From contig JBNJGD010000008.1 of assembly GCA_051747425.1 (NCBI GenBank), forward strand, positions 50,180-114,179: DNA of 64,000 bases, written 5' to 3'. Under the pieces are notes generated by a model, which was not told the origin of the DNA, ran no database searches, and saw nothing but the letters and a program-made list of their open reading frames with translations. A program made the translations under genes and the position numbers. Of this stretch, positions 43,501 to 53,069 are shown one piece after another. This DNA comes from HTCC5015 sp051747425 (GTDB lineage: Bacteria; Pseudomonadota; Gammaproteobacteria; HTCC5015). Positions within the stretch are counted from its first letter, which is position 1; every line of letters begins with the position of its first letter.

Positions 43501-44340
43501 ATGAAAATGCATCGCCACCGCGTCCAGAGCGGCCAGACCGGCCATCCCCAAATCAAGAACTTCATCGCCGTGGCCTCGGGCAAGGGCGGGGTGGGCAAAT
43601 CCACTGTGGCCGCCAACCTGGCGGTCACTCTGGCGAAAAAGGGGCTGAAGGTGGGCGTCCTCGACGCCGATATCTACGGCCCCAGCCAGGCCATGATGCT
43701 GGGTAACGACAGCCACCCCGAGTCCCGGGACGGCAAGACCATGGAGCCCCTGGAGGCCCACGGTGTGGTGTTCAACTCCATGGCCACGCTGGTCGATCAG
43801 GAGCAGCCCATGGTGTGGCGCGGCCCCATGGTCAGCCGCGGTCTGATGCAGCTGTTGCAGGAGACCCACTGGCCCAAACTGGATGTGCTGGTGGTGGACA
43901 TGCCCCCGGGCACCGGCGATATCCAGCTCACTCTGGCCCAGAAAATGCCGGTGGCGGGGGCAGTGGTGGTGACCACGCCCCAGGACATCGCCCTGCTGGA
44001 TGCGCGCCGCGCGGTGAGAATGTTTGAGAAGGTCGACATCGCCCCGCTGGGCGTGGTCGAGAACATGAGCACCCACATCTGCAGCCAGTGCGGTCACGAG
44101 GAGCCGATTTTCGGTGCCGGTGGTGGCGGCGAGATGGCCGAGGCGCTGAATGTGCCCCTGCTCGGTCAATTGCCTCTGAGTCTGGCCGTGCGCGAGGGCG
44201 GCGATCGCGGTACGCCGGTAGTGCTGGAAGACGAGGCGGCGGCTGCGGCCTTTGGCGAGATGGCCGATCGCCTGATCGATGCTCTGTCCGAGCGGCCGAG
44301 GGACTACAGCGTTCGCTTTGGCAGTATCAAGGTGGAGTAA
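43501..44340 (+). CDS. mrp: Iron-sulfur cluster carrier protein Mrp/ApbC
   Basis: Encodes 279 residues from the ATG at 43501; the frame extends to 43465 without a better start. Deviant Walker A GKGGVGKST (28-36) and the C-terminal CSQCGHEEPIFG cluster-binding CXXC (near 198) mark the P-loop NTPase Fe-S carrier. It lacks the N-terminal DUF59 domain seen in longer homologues. Converges on hemJ, with one base between stops. Confidence 0.94.
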   Translation: MKMHRHRVQSGQTGHPQIKNFIAVASGKGGVGKSTVAANLAVTLAKKGLKVGVLDADIYGPSQAMMLGNDSHPESRDGKTMEPLEAHGVVFNSMATLVDQEQPMVWRGPMVSRGLMQLLQETHWPKLDVLVVDMPPGTGDIQLTLAQKMPVAGAVVVTTPQDIALLDARRAVRMFEKVDIAPLGVVENMSTHICSQCGHEEPIFGAGGGGEMAEALNVPLLGQLPLSLAVREGGDRGTPVVLEDEAAAAAFGEMADRLIDALSERPRDYSVRFGSIKVE

Positions 44341-44341
44341 T

Positions 44342-44761
44342 TCAGAACGGTTTGAGGCTGGCCAGCAGAATGATGGCAATCAGTGCCAGCACCGGCGCCT
44401 CGTTGAACCAGCGGTACCAGACATGGCTGTGGCGGTTGCGGTCGTGTTTGAAGTCCATGAGTAGCTTGCCACACCAGATGTGGTAGGCCACCAGCAGGCC
44501 GATCAATAGCAGTTTGGCGTGCAGCCAGCCACTGCTCAGCCAGTGGTTTTGAATCGCCAGCAGGGCAAACCCCAGCACCAGAGTTACCACGCCGCCCGGC
44601 GTCATGATGCCCCAGAACAGCTTTCTCTCCATGATCTTGAAGCGCTCGCGCCCGGGTTCGTCCTCGGTCATGGCGTGATAGACATAGAGGCGCGGCAGAT
44701 AGAACAGCCCGGCAAACCAGGTCACCATAAAAATCAGATGGAAGGCCTTGAGCCAGAGCAT
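44342..44761 (-). CDS. hemJ: Protoporphyrinogen IX oxidase HemJ
   Basis: Encodes 139 residues, four membrane helices. LKAFHLIFMVTWFAGLFYLPRL (about 4-25, with the conserved His) and GWLHAKLLLIG (with conserved Lys) are the HemJ (UPF0093) blocks. It oxidises protoporphyrinogen IX in heme synthesis where HemG/HemY is absent. Starts at the stop of the thioredoxin-like gene (TAATG). Confidence 0.9.
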   Translation of the reverse strand: MLWLKAFHLIFMVTWFAGLFYLPRLYVYHAMTEDEPGRERFKIMERKLFWGIMTPGGVVTLVLGFALLAIQNHWLSSGWLHAKLLLIGLLVAYHIWCGKLLMDFKHDRNRHSHVWYRWFNEAPVLALIAIILLASLKPF

Positions 44762-45252
44762 TACAGCATTCCCCGAATGTCCCGCTCAATGCGGTCAAAA
44801 TTTACCTCGCCGATCTTGCGGAAGGTCACTTTGCCCTCGGGGGAGATCAGCAGGTTGGTGGGAGTCAGGCGGACGCCGCCAAAGGCCTCGGCGATGCCCC
44901 CGTCGGCATCGTGAACGATGGTGTAGGGCAGCTGGCGTTCCTCGCGCATGGCGTGGAGTTGTTCGATGGGGTCGTAGTCCAGCGCCACGGCGAGCACGGT
45001 GAGCCCCTGTGTTGCGTATTTTTCATGCAGGTCCACCAGGTGGGGAATTTCGGCCACACAGGTGACGCAGCTGGTGGCCCAAAAGGTCATAAAGACCGGT
45101 TTACCCCGGAGGGCTTCGCTATCGATGGTTTGGCCGTCGAGGTCGCTGGCGCGAAAGTCGGGGATGCGCTCGAGGCCCGAGGGCGCCAGCCAGACCAGAC
45201 CCAGGGCCGCGGCCAGGGCGAGAACGAGAACGGGGGCTATCCACTTTTTCAT
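44761..45252 (-). CDS. TlpA-like thioredoxin-fold lipoprotein/membrane protein
   Basis: Encodes 163 residues. An N-terminal hydrophobic segment (about 4-24) exports or anchors it. The redox motif is Cys62-Val-Thr-Cys65 in FWATSCVTCVAEIP, followed by the conserved cis-Pro region (GVRLTPTNLLI). Such proteins reduce disulfides, for example during cytochrome c maturation. The gene is coupled to hemJ, so a role in heme or cytochrome biogenesis is a reasonable inference. Confidence 0.84.
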   Translation of the reverse strand: MKKWIAPVLVLALAAALGLVWLAPSGLERIPDFRASDLDGQTIDSEALRGKPVFMTFWATSCVTCVAEIPHLVDLHEKYATQGLTVLAVALDYDPIEQLHAMREERQLPYTIVHDADGGIAEAFGGVRLTPTNLLISPEGKVTFRKIGEVNFDRIERDIRGML

Positions 45253-45281
45253 GGCGCTATTCTACCTGCAGGCGTCACGGC

Positions 45282-47567
45282 TTACAGCCCCGCCCGGATC
45301 AGACCGCCCAGGTTGGCCGCTTCCAGTTCCTGGGTCAGTCGCGCCCGCACGGCCCCGCCGTCCTCCAGGGTCAGCGCCGCCGAGACGATGTCCTGGGACT
45401 GTTCGGAGGAAAAGCTGCGAATCACCTTCTTGACCCGGAGCAGGCTGCCGGCGCTCATGCTCAGACTGTGAACGCCCATGCCCATCAGACACAGGGCTCC
45501 CAGGGGGTCGCCGGCGAGTTCGCCACACACGCTGACCGGCTTGTCGTGACGCTGGGCGGCGTCGGCGATGTGGAGAATGGCGTGCAGCACCGAGGGGTGC
45601 AGGGAGTCGTAGAGCTTGGCCACGCGCTCGTTGTTGCGATCCACCGCAAGCAGGTACTGAGTCAGATCGTTGGTGCCAATGGAGAAAAAGTCCACATGGG
45701 GTGCCAGCACATCCACCAGGTAAATGGCCGAGGGCACCTCGATCATGATGCCCACCGGCGGCAGGGGCTGGCCGTCCAGACTGCCCTCGTCGCGCAGTTC
45801 CTCGTAGGCCTGGCGAATCAGCAGCTTGGACTCGTGCAGTTCGCGTACGCTGGAGATCATTGGCAACATAATGCGCAGGTTTTCCAGTCCGTGATTGGCC
45901 CGTAGCATAGCTCGCAACTGGGTCAGGAAAATCTCGGGGTGGTCCAGGGTGATGCGGATGCCGCGCCAGCCGAGGAAGGGGTTTTCCTCCTGAATGGGAA
46001 AGTAGTCCAGGGGCTTGTCGCCGCCGATATCCAAGGTGCGAATTACCACCGGGCGCGGGGCAAAGCTCTCCAGTACCTGGCGGTAGATGTCGTATTGCTC
46101 TTCCTCGGAGGGAAAGCGCGAGCGGATCTGAAAAGGGACTTCGGTGCGGTACAGGCCGATTCCCTCGGCGCCGCTCTTCAAGCAGGGGGTTAGATCCGAG
46201 ATCAGGCCGGTGTTGGCCAAAAGGTTGATGCGCACCCCGTCGGTGGTAACGGCGGGCAGTTCGGTCAGGGAGGACAGCTCCTTGAGCTGTTGCTTCTCCT
46301 GCTTGATCAGCCGGCTGTACTCGCGTTTGAGGGTCCAGCTGGGGTTGATAAAGAGGTGGCCGACATAGCCATCGACGATCATCTCGCTGCCATCCAGCTG
46401 GCCGATGGGTAGGTCGCGTGCGCCCATCACGGCGGGCACCTGCATGGCGCGGGCCAGGATCGATACATGCGAGGAACCCGAGCCGTGCACCGAGACAATA
46501 CCGGCGAGACGCTCGGGCGGAACCTCGGCGAGCTGGGTCGGGGAGATGGTGTCGCCCACCAGAATGGTGTTGCGCGGCCAGTGGCGCTTGGCCACCGAGC
46601 GCGATTGCAGGTGCATCAGAATGCGGCGCCCCAGGTCGTGAATGTCCTCGGCACGCTCGCTCAGATAGGGGTCGTCGACCTCGCGGAACATCTTCAGGTG
46701 CTCGCTGATGGTCTCGCGCAGAGCGCCCTGGGCCCAATTGCCCTTGCGGATCCGGGTCAGTGTATCGTCGACGATGGGGCCGCCCTGGACCATCATCTCA
46801 TAGGCCTCGAACAGGGCCACCTCCTCGCTGGGCAGAACATCGCGCATGCTGTCGGCAATGCGTCGCATGTCGTCGCGGGTGGCGCTGATGGCGCGCTCGA
46901 ACTGGCGAATTTCCTCGGGAATCGAGGCCGGCGTGCGATCGGGCACCGACTTGAGGTCGGCCAGCGAGTAGGTTACTACGGCCTCGCCGATGACGATCCC
47001 CGGAGAGCCGGCCAGGCCCACGGTGCGCTGGCGACCCTTTTTTGTGCCGAGGGCAGTGAGCCGGGATTGGCGGAAGTCCTGGCTGGCGGCGGCCTGGCTC
47101 AGGGAGGCGCCGATCTGGGCCGCCAGCGTGATCAAAAAGGCCACCTGGTCTTCGTCGAACAGGCGCGGACTGCGCTGCTGCACCACCAGCACGCCCAGCG
47201 TCTGCCCGTAGTTGATGATGGGTGCGCCGAGAAAGGAGTGGAAGGACTCCTCGCCGGTTTCGGGGAAGTACTTGAAACGCGGGTGGGATGCGGCGTGGTC
47301 GAGGTTCAGGGGTTCGGCGCGTTCCGCCACCGTGCCCACCAGACCCTCGCCGGGGCGCATCCGGATCTTGCCGATGGCGCGGGCTTTCAGGCCCTCGGAG
47401 GCGCGCAGAACCAACTCGGTCGTGCCCTGATTGTCCTCGGCCAAATAGACCGACACAGCGTCCACCGACAGGGCGCTCTTGACGCCGCGGATGATGATCG
47501 ACAGCGTCTCGTCCAGCTGCCGGGTGGCGCTGGCTTCCTGAACGATGCTGCGAAGCTGGTTGAGCAT
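45282..47567 (-). CDS. ptsP: Phosphoenolpyruvate-protein phosphotransferase PtsP (EI-Ntr)
   Basis: Encodes 761 residues. N-terminal GAF domain (about 1-160, with LGAPIINYGQTLGVLVVQQ), linker, then enzyme I: the phospho-His lies in GSGSSHVSILARAMQVP (near 357), and the PEP-binding barrel follows with ITLDHPEIFLTQLRAMLRAN and the C-terminal SVCGELAGDPLGALCLMGMG. It starts the nitrogen PTS cascade (to NPr and EIIA-Ntr). Two bases downstream of rppH, the usual pairing. Confidence 0.95.
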   Translation of the reverse strand: MLNQLRSIVQEASATRQLDETLSIIIRGVKSALSVDAVSVYLAEDNQGTTELVLRASEGLKARAIGKIRMRPGEGLVGTVAERAEPLNLDHAASHPRFKYFPETGEESFHSFLGAPIINYGQTLGVLVVQQRSPRLFDEDQVAFLITLAAQIGASLSQAAASQDFRQSRLTALGTKKGRQRTVGLAGSPGIVIGEAVVTYSLADLKSVPDRTPASIPEEIRQFERAISATRDDMRRIADSMRDVLPSEEVALFEAYEMMVQGGPIVDDTLTRIRKGNWAQGALRETISEHLKMFREVDDPYLSERAEDIHDLGRRILMHLQSRSVAKRHWPRNTILVGDTISPTQLAEVPPERLAGIVSVHGSGSSHVSILARAMQVPAVMGARDLPIGQLDGSEMIVDGYVGHLFINPSWTLKREYSRLIKQEKQQLKELSSLTELPAVTTDGVRINLLANTGLISDLTPCLKSGAEGIGLYRTEVPFQIRSRFPSEEEQYDIYRQVLESFAPRPVVIRTLDIGGDKPLDYFPIQEENPFLGWRGIRITLDHPEIFLTQLRAMLRANHGLENLRIMLPMISSVRELHESKLLIRQAYEELRDEGSLDGQPLPPVGIMIEVPSAIYLVDVLAPHVDFFSIGTNDLTQYLLAVDRNNERVAKLYDSLHPSVLHAILHIADAAQRHDKPVSVCGELAGDPLGALCLMGMGVHSLSMSAGSLLRVKKVIRSFSSEQSQDIVSAALTLEDGGAVRARLTQELEAANLGGLIRAGL

Positions 47568-47569
47568 GG

Positions 47570-48079
47570 TCAGCTCCGCTGGATCAGTGATTCGAGCTCA
47601 CTCAGGGCCCGCTGGTAGACGCTCTGCTTGAACTCAATGACCTCGCCCGGCGGGTGCCAAAAGTCCACCCAGCACCAGTCATCAAACTCGGGCTTGTCGG
47701 CCAGATCCAGACGGACATCGTGTTCGGCCCCCTGAAAACGCAGCAGATACCAGATTTGTTTCTGACCCACACACAGGGGGGTCGAACGGCGGCGAATCAG
47801 GTGTTTGGGCAGGTCGTAGCGCAGCCATTGGCGGGTGCGGCCGACGATGTCCACATGGTGGGGCAGCAAGCCCGTCTCCTCCCGCAATTCGCGAAACATG
47901 GCCTCTTCCGGTGACTCCTCGGGCAGCATGCCACCCTGGGGAAATTGCCAGGCTTCCTGACCGATGCGGCGGCACCAGAACACGCGATTGTCCGGGTTGA
48001 GCATGACAATGGCGACATTGGCTCGATAGCCATCTTTGTCGATGACCTGCTGTGTTGTGGCGAGCGTTTCGCGTGACAT
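47570..48079 (-). CDS. rppH: RNA 5' pyrophosphohydrolase RppH
   Basis: Encodes 169 residues from the ATG at 48079; a frame back to 48325 lies opposite the divergent gene. The Nudix box GGMLPEESPEEAMFRELREETGLL is intact (positions about 46-69). DKDGYRANVAIVMLN precedes it as in all RppH. The enzyme removes pyrophosphate from mRNA 5' ends before RNase E decay. Confidence 0.96.
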   Translation of the reverse strand: MSRETLATTQQVIDKDGYRANVAIVMLNPDNRVFWCRRIGQEAWQFPQGGMLPEESPEEAMFRELREETGLLPHHVDIVGRTRQWLRYDLPKHLIRRRSTPLCVGQKQIWYLLRFQGAEHDVRLDLADKPEFDDWCWVDFWHPPGEVIEFKQSVYQRALSELESLIQRS

Positions 48080-48123
48080 GCGTGTGATCCTTTGGGCAAT
48101 GGCTGCGCAGCGCAGGCAAGCGC

Positions 48124-48132
48124 TGTTATACT
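48124..48132 (+). promoter_or_regulatory. Extended -10 promoter for the HAD-IB gene
   Basis: TG at 48124-48125 one base before TATACT (48127-48132); no clear -35 box. Confidence 0.45.
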
Positions 48133-48190
48133 TTCCGATTCTTCCACATAATGGCGCATTTAGCCAAGTTTTACACAGGAGTTTCGGGCC

Positions 48191-48844
48191 TTGGCACTGG
48201 CAATTTTTGACCTCGACAACACTCTGCTCCACGGCGATTCGGATTACAGCTGGGGTCAGTTTCTGTGCCGCCAGGGCGTGGTCGACGCCGAGGAGTACAC
48301 CCGCGTCAATCAGGGCTTTTACCACGATTACGAGCGCGGCGATTTGGACATCGGAGCCTTCCTGGAGTTCGCGCTAAAGCCCCTCGCCGACAACGAACCC
48401 GACCAGCTGGAGCGCTGGCACGCGGAATTCATGCGCGATGTGGTCGAGCCCATGGTCCTGCCCCGTGGCGAGGCCCTGCTGGAGGAGCACCGCCAGCGCG
48501 GCGACACCCTGATGATAATTACCGCCACCAACCACTTTGTCACCGCGCCCATTGCTCGTCGTCTGGGGGTCGAACACCTCATCGCCACCGACCCGGAGTA
48601 CTGCGATGGTCGCTATACCGGCCGCGTCAGCGGCACGCCCTCGTTTCAGGCGGGCAAAGTGGATCGACTTCAGGACTGGCTGGCAGAGCATGGCGAAGGC
48701 CTGGCGGGCAGTTACTTCTACAGCGACTCCCAGAACGACATTCCCCTGCTCGAGCGCGTCGACCACCCCTACGCCGTCGATCCCTCGCCGCAACTGCGCG
48801 AGCACGCCGAGCGCCAGGGCTGGCCGGTCATCAGCTTGCGCTAG
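48191..48844 (+). CDS. HAD-IB family hydrolase (SerB-like phosphatase)
   Basis: Encodes 217 residues from a TTG at 48191, supported by AGGAG at 48177-48181 and by the nucleophile motif FDLDNTLL starting at residue 6, leaving no room for a later start. Motif II is in IITATNHFV (near 117), and DSQNDIPLLE is motif IV. The insertion GDSDYSWGQFL is characteristic of the TIGR01490 (HAD-IB) group. Substrates of this group are poorly known. Confidence 0.88.
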   Translation: MALAIFDLDNTLLHGDSDYSWGQFLCRQGVVDAEEYTRVNQGFYHDYERGDLDIGAFLEFALKPLADNEPDQLERWHAEFMRDVVEPMVLPRGEALLEEHRQRGDTLMIITATNHFVTAPIARRLGVEHLIATDPEYCDGRYTGRVSGTPSFQAGKVDRLQDWLAEHGEGLAGSYFYSDSQNDIPLLERVDHPYAVDPSPQLREHAERQGWPVISLR

Positions 48845-48967
48845 GGCCCGGCGCGGCCTTCGGGAACCAATGCCGCGCACCTCACTCGAAGCGGAATGCG
48901 GGCAAAGGCGCCACCTACTACCATCAGACCCCGCTGTCCATGATAATCTCCTGCCCGGAGAGGAATA

Positions 48968-51742
48968 ATGATGAAATTTGCTAAACACCATCTGCTGGCA
49001 CTGGCCCTTACGAGCACAGCCTCCGCCGTGTCGGCTTTCGACTTGTATGTGGACACAACAATGGTTGCTGGTCCCGATGTAACGCTGGATGTCTATAACC
49101 TGTTGCCCGGTGACAGTGGACACGGTGCTGACGGACCGGGAGGTGACGATGGTACGGCTGATTTGGGGAGGTCGGGCATCTACGAATGTGACCAGGACAC
49201 GATCGAGAATTTCGCCGGCCCCGAAGAGGTAATTGCTGATGAGGGTGTCAACCCCGGAGGCAAATTGGATTTGGTGGAAGCTATCCGGTTGGCCAGTTCC
49301 TGCCTGGCCAACCGGTCCAATACCATCTTCCTTAAAGAGGATAAGACATACACACTGACCCAGCCCGATAATTTCTGGTTCGGCCCCAATGCCCTGCCCC
49401 CTGTTCGCGGTTCGCTGACCATTGTTGGTAATGGTGCCACCATAGAGCGTGACGATAATGGTGCCCCAATGCGCTTCCTGGCCAACTTTGGCGAACTGAA
49501 CATCAGTGATGTGACCTTTAAAGGAGGAGTTGCCCTAGGGGGGGGCGGCAGTGATGGAGCCCAAGCGGGTGGTGGTGGAGCTGGTCTCGGGGGCGCCATT
49601 TACAATCGCGGGGGGTTGACCTTGGCAAGGGTGACCTTTCAGGGCAATACCGCTGAAGGTGGGGCGGCCGGGGACAACAGCGTAAGTACGCCGGATTACG
49701 GTGCAGGCGGTGGTCTGGGTGGCAATGCCAATGGCGTGACCGGTGGCGGCTTTTTTGGGACCGAGTTTCTCGGAGGCGAAGCCGGCAATGACACAATTGG
49801 AGGCACTTCATCGACCCTGTTTGGTTGCAGTGGCTTGACTAATGAAGAGTGCAGAGATCGTGCAGAAGGCGGTCGTGGCCAGGATGGCGCGGGAGGCGGC
49901 GGCGGTGCCTTTGGCGGCGGGGGTACTCAATCCACTGATGCGTCTGGCGAGGGTGGCCTTGGTGGCGGCTTTGCCGCCGGTGATGACCCTGGCGAAAATG
50001 GCGGCGGCTGGTTAGTAGGTGCTGCCATTTCCGGAGGCGCCGGCGGCATTGGCGGTGGAGGTGGTCCGGGTGCTACTGGCGGCTTTGGTGCCGGTTCTGG
50101 CGGCGGTCAGGGTGAGGCGGCCTTTGGTGGCGGTGCCGAAAATCAGGGTGGAGCCGCCTATGGCGCTGCCATTTTTAATCATGCCGGAGCGCTGAAGATT
50201 CAAAACAGTACGTTTAGCGGAAATGTTGTGAGAGCTGGGCTGGATTCCGGTGGTAGCATGCGCAGTAACAAAACTGAAGGTGCGGGGGTCTACAGCTTGA
50301 ATTCTCGCTCTACACCAGGGGCAAACCAGTGGGAGTTTAATACATTTTACCAAAATACTTGCGACTCCGGCTCGGGTTGCAATGGTGCTTCTGCCGCTGT
50401 TCGGTTGAGCTATGCGCCGGGACTGGAGCGACACCCTGGGTCGGAAGAAGATTCAGGCAACTATATCAAGGAGGAAGTGGAGTCCAGTTACTCCCTCTTT
50501 GGCAATATTTTGGATGCTCAAGCAAGCAGCCATCCGTTGCTATTCAGGGTGGACAACCCCGAAGGCTCGATTGAAAGTCAGAAACTGAAGTTTCTGGCCA
50601 CGGGTGTCAATAATCTAATGCCCGATGGGAAAGAGGCCAGAATAGAAGATCAAGTCGGTGCCGTCGGTGCTGCTGTGTGGAACAGCTGTGATGATACAGG
50701 TGCGATTGGAAGCCAGGTGTTTGTTTTGTGTGGGCCAGCCCCGAAAATGGCAACGGGTGGTATAGACCTGCTGGCGCTCTCTGGTAATGGGGGGCTCACA
50801 CATACACATATGCCCGCTCAGGAATATCTGGCGGATCAGACGATTGCCGGGTTGATAAGAGGCATTAATGTAGAGCGTGACCAGCGTGGGGCCAAACGCC
50901 AGTGCAGCACTAACGACCCACAAGTTCAGATTGGGGCAGTAGAGCCCGAGTTTTGCAATACGGCGCCCAGACTCAATGTACCTACTTCATTGTTGTTGAA
51001 TGAGCCGGTTTACCAATTTGGCGCTTTTGGGGTAGAGGATGACAGACTGGCCACAGATACCCTGACTCTCACGATGAGTCTGACCAATATTGCCAGTATT
51101 GACTTGCCGGATGACTTGAGTGACATCAATGTGGTGGCTTCGAATACGGTTTTGCAGGGGCGGAGAGCCAATTTGCAGAGGGTTATGGAGTCCGCTGGCT
51201 TTACTGTGGATGATATGACTCAGCAAACAGCGGAGATTACATTTACCCTTGAGAATATCGATTCGACTTCCGGCTTGGTGACTGACAAGACTCTGGTCAT
51301 TGATCTGGATATCAATCCGCCAATACCCGATGTATCCGATTTGCCCAACCAGGTAATGAGTCGGGATCCTTTTACGGTAACCGTGACAGTAGATGAACCT
51401 GTTGGCGGCCTGGACGTTTCCAAGGTGCAAGTTGTCAATGGGGAGGCGTTGAGAGCCACTAATGTGAGCCCCACTGAGTATGAGTTGACGCTTTCTGCCA
51501 ATGGAGGCTCTGATGGCGAAGAGCCCATGTTCTTTCAGTTTTTGGCCGGAGCAGTGATCGACAACGCCGGCAATGATAGCGAGCGTAGTTCAGAGCCCTA
51601 TCGTGTTGCTGTGGACTTGCCCGAAGAGGAGGAGGATGGCGAGACCCGCAGCGGCGGCGGTGGTGGTAGTGCTTCCCTGGGACCACTTGGCTTGATTTTG
51701 TTGCTGGCGGGCGCTTTGCGATTTCGCCGCAATGGCCTATAG
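48968..51742 (+). CDS. Large secreted Gly-rich beta-helix protein with GlyGly-CTERM-like tail
   Basis: Encodes 924 residues (start 48968, or the adjacent ATG at 48971). Signal peptide about 1-23. A right-handed beta-helix-like region (about 130-230, LNISDVTFKGG, LTLARVTFQGNTA, later LKIQNSTFSGNVV) is interrupted by a very Gly-rich stretch (about 186-400). Two cadherin/Big-like beta domains follow (about 670-880), then RSGGGGGSASLGPLGLILL, LAGALRFRRNGL at the end: Gly-rich linker, hydrophobic helix, basic end, as in GlyGly-CTERM proteins cleaved by rhombosortase. Codon and base use look more AT-rich than the neighbours, hinting at transfer. Function unknown; surface or secreted via type II is likely. 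Confidence 0.85.
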   Translation: MMKFAKHHLLALALTSTASAVSAFDLYVDTTMVAGPDVTLDVYNLLPGDSGHGADGPGGDDGTADLGRSGIYECDQDTIENFAGPEEVIADEGVNPGGKLDLVEAIRLASSCLANRSNTIFLKEDKTYTLTQPDNFWFGPNALPPVRGSLTIVGNGATIERDDNGAPMRFLANFGELNISDVTFKGGVALGGGGSDGAQAGGGGAGLGGAIYNRGGLTLARVTFQGNTAEGGAAGDNSVSTPDYGAGGGLGGNANGVTGGGFFGTEFLGGEAGNDTIGGTSSTLFGCSGLTNEECRDRAEGGRGQDGAGGGGGAFGGGGTQSTDASGEGGLGGGFAAGDDPGENGGGWLVGAAISGGAGGIGGGGGPGATGGFGAGSGGGQGEAAFGGGAENQGGAAYGAAIFNHAGALKIQNSTFSGNVVRAGLDSGGSMRSNKTEGAGVYSLNSRSTPGANQWEFNTFYQNTCDSGSGCNGASAAVRLSYAPGLERHPGSEEDSGNYIKEEVESSYSLFGNILDAQASSHPLLFRVDNPEGSIESQKLKFLATGVNNLMPDGKEARIEDQVGAVGAAVWNSCDDTGAIGSQVFVLCGPAPKMATGGIDLLALSGNGGLTHTHMPAQEYLADQTIAGLIRGINVERDQRGAKRQCSTNDPQVQIGAVEPEFCNTAPRLNVPTSLLLNEPVYQFGAFGVEDDRLATDTLTLTMSLTNIASIDLPDDLSDINVVASNTVLQGRRANLQRVMESAGFTVDDMTQQTAEITFTLENIDSTSGLVTDKTLVIDLDINPPIPDVSDLPNQVMSRDPFTVTVTVDEPVGGLDVSKVQVVNGEALRATNVSPTEYELTLSANGGSDGEEPMFFQFLAGAVIDNAGNDSERSSEPYRVAVDLPEEEEDGETRSGGGGGSASLGPLGLILLLAGALRFRRNGL

Positions 51743-51769
51743 TTCCGCCTTTGCTAAACGGAGTGCGGA

Positions 51770-52336
51770 ATGAGCATCAAGTCGGACAAGTGGATCCGCC
51801 GGATGGCGGAAAACGAGGGTATGATCGAACCCTTCGAACCGGGCCAGGTGCGCCAGGTGGGCGGCGAGAAAATCGTCTCCTACGGCACCTCCAGCTACGG
51901 CTACGATGTGCGCTGTGCGGCGGACTTCAAGATATTCACCAATATCAATTCCGCCGTGGTCGACCCCAAGGCCTTTGACGAAAAGAGCTTCGTCAATGTT
52001 CAATCCGATGTCTGTATCATTCCGCCCAACTCCTTTGCTCTGGCCCGTACGGTGGAGTACTTCCGCATTCCGCGCAGCGTACTGACCATTTGCCTGGGCA
52101 AATCCACCTACGCCCGCTGCGGCATCATCGTTAATGTGACTCCCCTCGAACCCGAGTGGGAGGGCCATGTGACGCTGGAGTTTTCCAACACCACCAACCT
52201 GCCGGCCAAAATCTACGCCAACGAGGGCGTGGCCCAGATGTTGTTCCTCGAGTCCGATGAAGTCTGCGAAACCTCCTACAAGGACCGCGGCGGCAAATAC
52301 CAGGGCCAGCGCGGCGTCACACTGCCCCGGGCCTGA
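51770..52336 (+). CDS. dcd: dCTP deaminase
   Basis: Encodes 188 residues. ARCGIIVNVTPLEPEWEGHVTLEFSN (about 121-146) contains the catalytic Glu and trimer contacts; SYGYDVRCA is the N-terminal block. It deaminates dCTP to dUTP for thymidylate supply. The gene begins 27 bases after the large secreted protein. Confidence 0.96.
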   Translation: MSIKSDKWIRRMAENEGMIEPFEPGQVRQVGGEKIVSYGTSSYGYDVRCAADFKIFTNINSAVVDPKAFDEKSFVNVQSDVCIIPPNSFALARTVEYFRIPRSVLTICLGKSTYARCGIIVNVTPLEPEWEGHVTLEFSNTTNLPAKIYANEGVAQMLFLESDEVCETSYKDRGGKYQGQRGVTLPRA

Positions 52337-52362
52337 CATCCTCCGTTCGGCCTGGCTGGGAT

Positions 52363-52574
52363 AGCCACAGAGTACACAGGGGCCACAGAGGCATTTTGTC
52401 ATCGCGAGCCGCGCAGCGGCGTGGCGATCTGTCGAACGCTCCAGCAGATTGCTTCACTGCGTTCGCAATGACAGGAGGCCCGACTTCGGGCCGACCTGTC
52501 GTGGCGAGGGCGCCGCTCCTACTACCGTCGACCTTGCTTAACACCTCCGTGGTCTCTGTGCACTCTGTGGCTTT
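52363..52574. repeat. Modular intergenic repeat, locus 2
   Basis: Order: CACAGAG-type arm (52363-52390), about 76-bp module B (52397-52472, TCATCGCGAGC to TTCGCAATGAC), GTAGGAG/CTCCTAC palindromic module C (52473-52522), and inverted arm (about 52544-52574). Confidence 0.85.
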
Positions 52575-52641
52575 ATTATCAGGCCGACGCGGCGAAGCCG
52601 CCCACCGTGGCCGGGCGACATGCTGTCGCGCGAAACCAATT

Positions 52642-52660
52642 GACAATCATTATCATTTGC
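52642..52660 (+). promoter_or_regulatory. Fur box upstream of bfd
   Basis: GACAATCATTATCATTTGC is close to the 19-bp Fur consensus, 15 bases before the bfd start codon. It predicts iron repression of bfd, as in other bacteria. Confidence 0.85.
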
Positions 52661-52674
52661 ATAAACATGCACCC

Positions 52675-52911
52675 ATGTATGTTTGTGTGTGCAAAGGCGT
52701 CACCGATCGCCAGATCCGCCAGGCCGTCGACGACGGGGCCGGAACCCTGCGCGCGGTGCGGATGCAGCTGGGTGTGGCCAGCCAGTGCGGCTGCTGCGCG
52801 CGCTGCGCCCAGAGTGTGATCGAAGAACACAAGGCGGCCGATGAAAACGCCGAGATTAATCTGGGTGGCGCGCCGACCATGGCCTTTGCCGCTCCCAAAA
52901 GTCACCTTTGA
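52675..52911 (+). CDS. bfd: Bacterioferritin-associated ferredoxin Bfd
   Basis: Encodes 78 residues from the ATG at 52675. The [2Fe-2S] ligands are Cys4, Cys6, Cys38 and Cys41, the CXC-X31-CX2C pattern of Bfd. It reduces stored ferric iron in bacterioferritin to mobilise it. A Fur box lies directly upstream, and bfr follows. Confidence 0.95.
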   Translation: MYVCVCKGVTDRQIRQAVDDGAGTLRAVRMQLGVASQCGCCARCAQSVIEEHKAADENAEINLGGAPTMAFAAPKSHL

Positions 52912-53006
52912 TTCACCTTCAGGTCGGGTCCGTTTGCCTTGCCTTCACGACTTCCCTCCGTTTTTAAATCATTTCAGTTCATTGCGTGGCGATTTTTGCC
53001 GGCTTT

Positions 53007-53035
53007 TTGTAATGCGCCCGGCAAGTTGCTATAAC
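53007..53035 (+). promoter_or_regulatory. Sigma-70-type promoter for bfr
   Basis: TTGTAA (53007-53012), 17-bp spacer, TATAAC (53030-53035), 35 bases before the bfr start. No Fur box is visible, so bfr appears to be controlled separately from bfd. Confidence 0.55.
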
Positions 53036-53069
53036 CCCTTCATTACCCCAACTTAGCCTGGAGGCAGCC

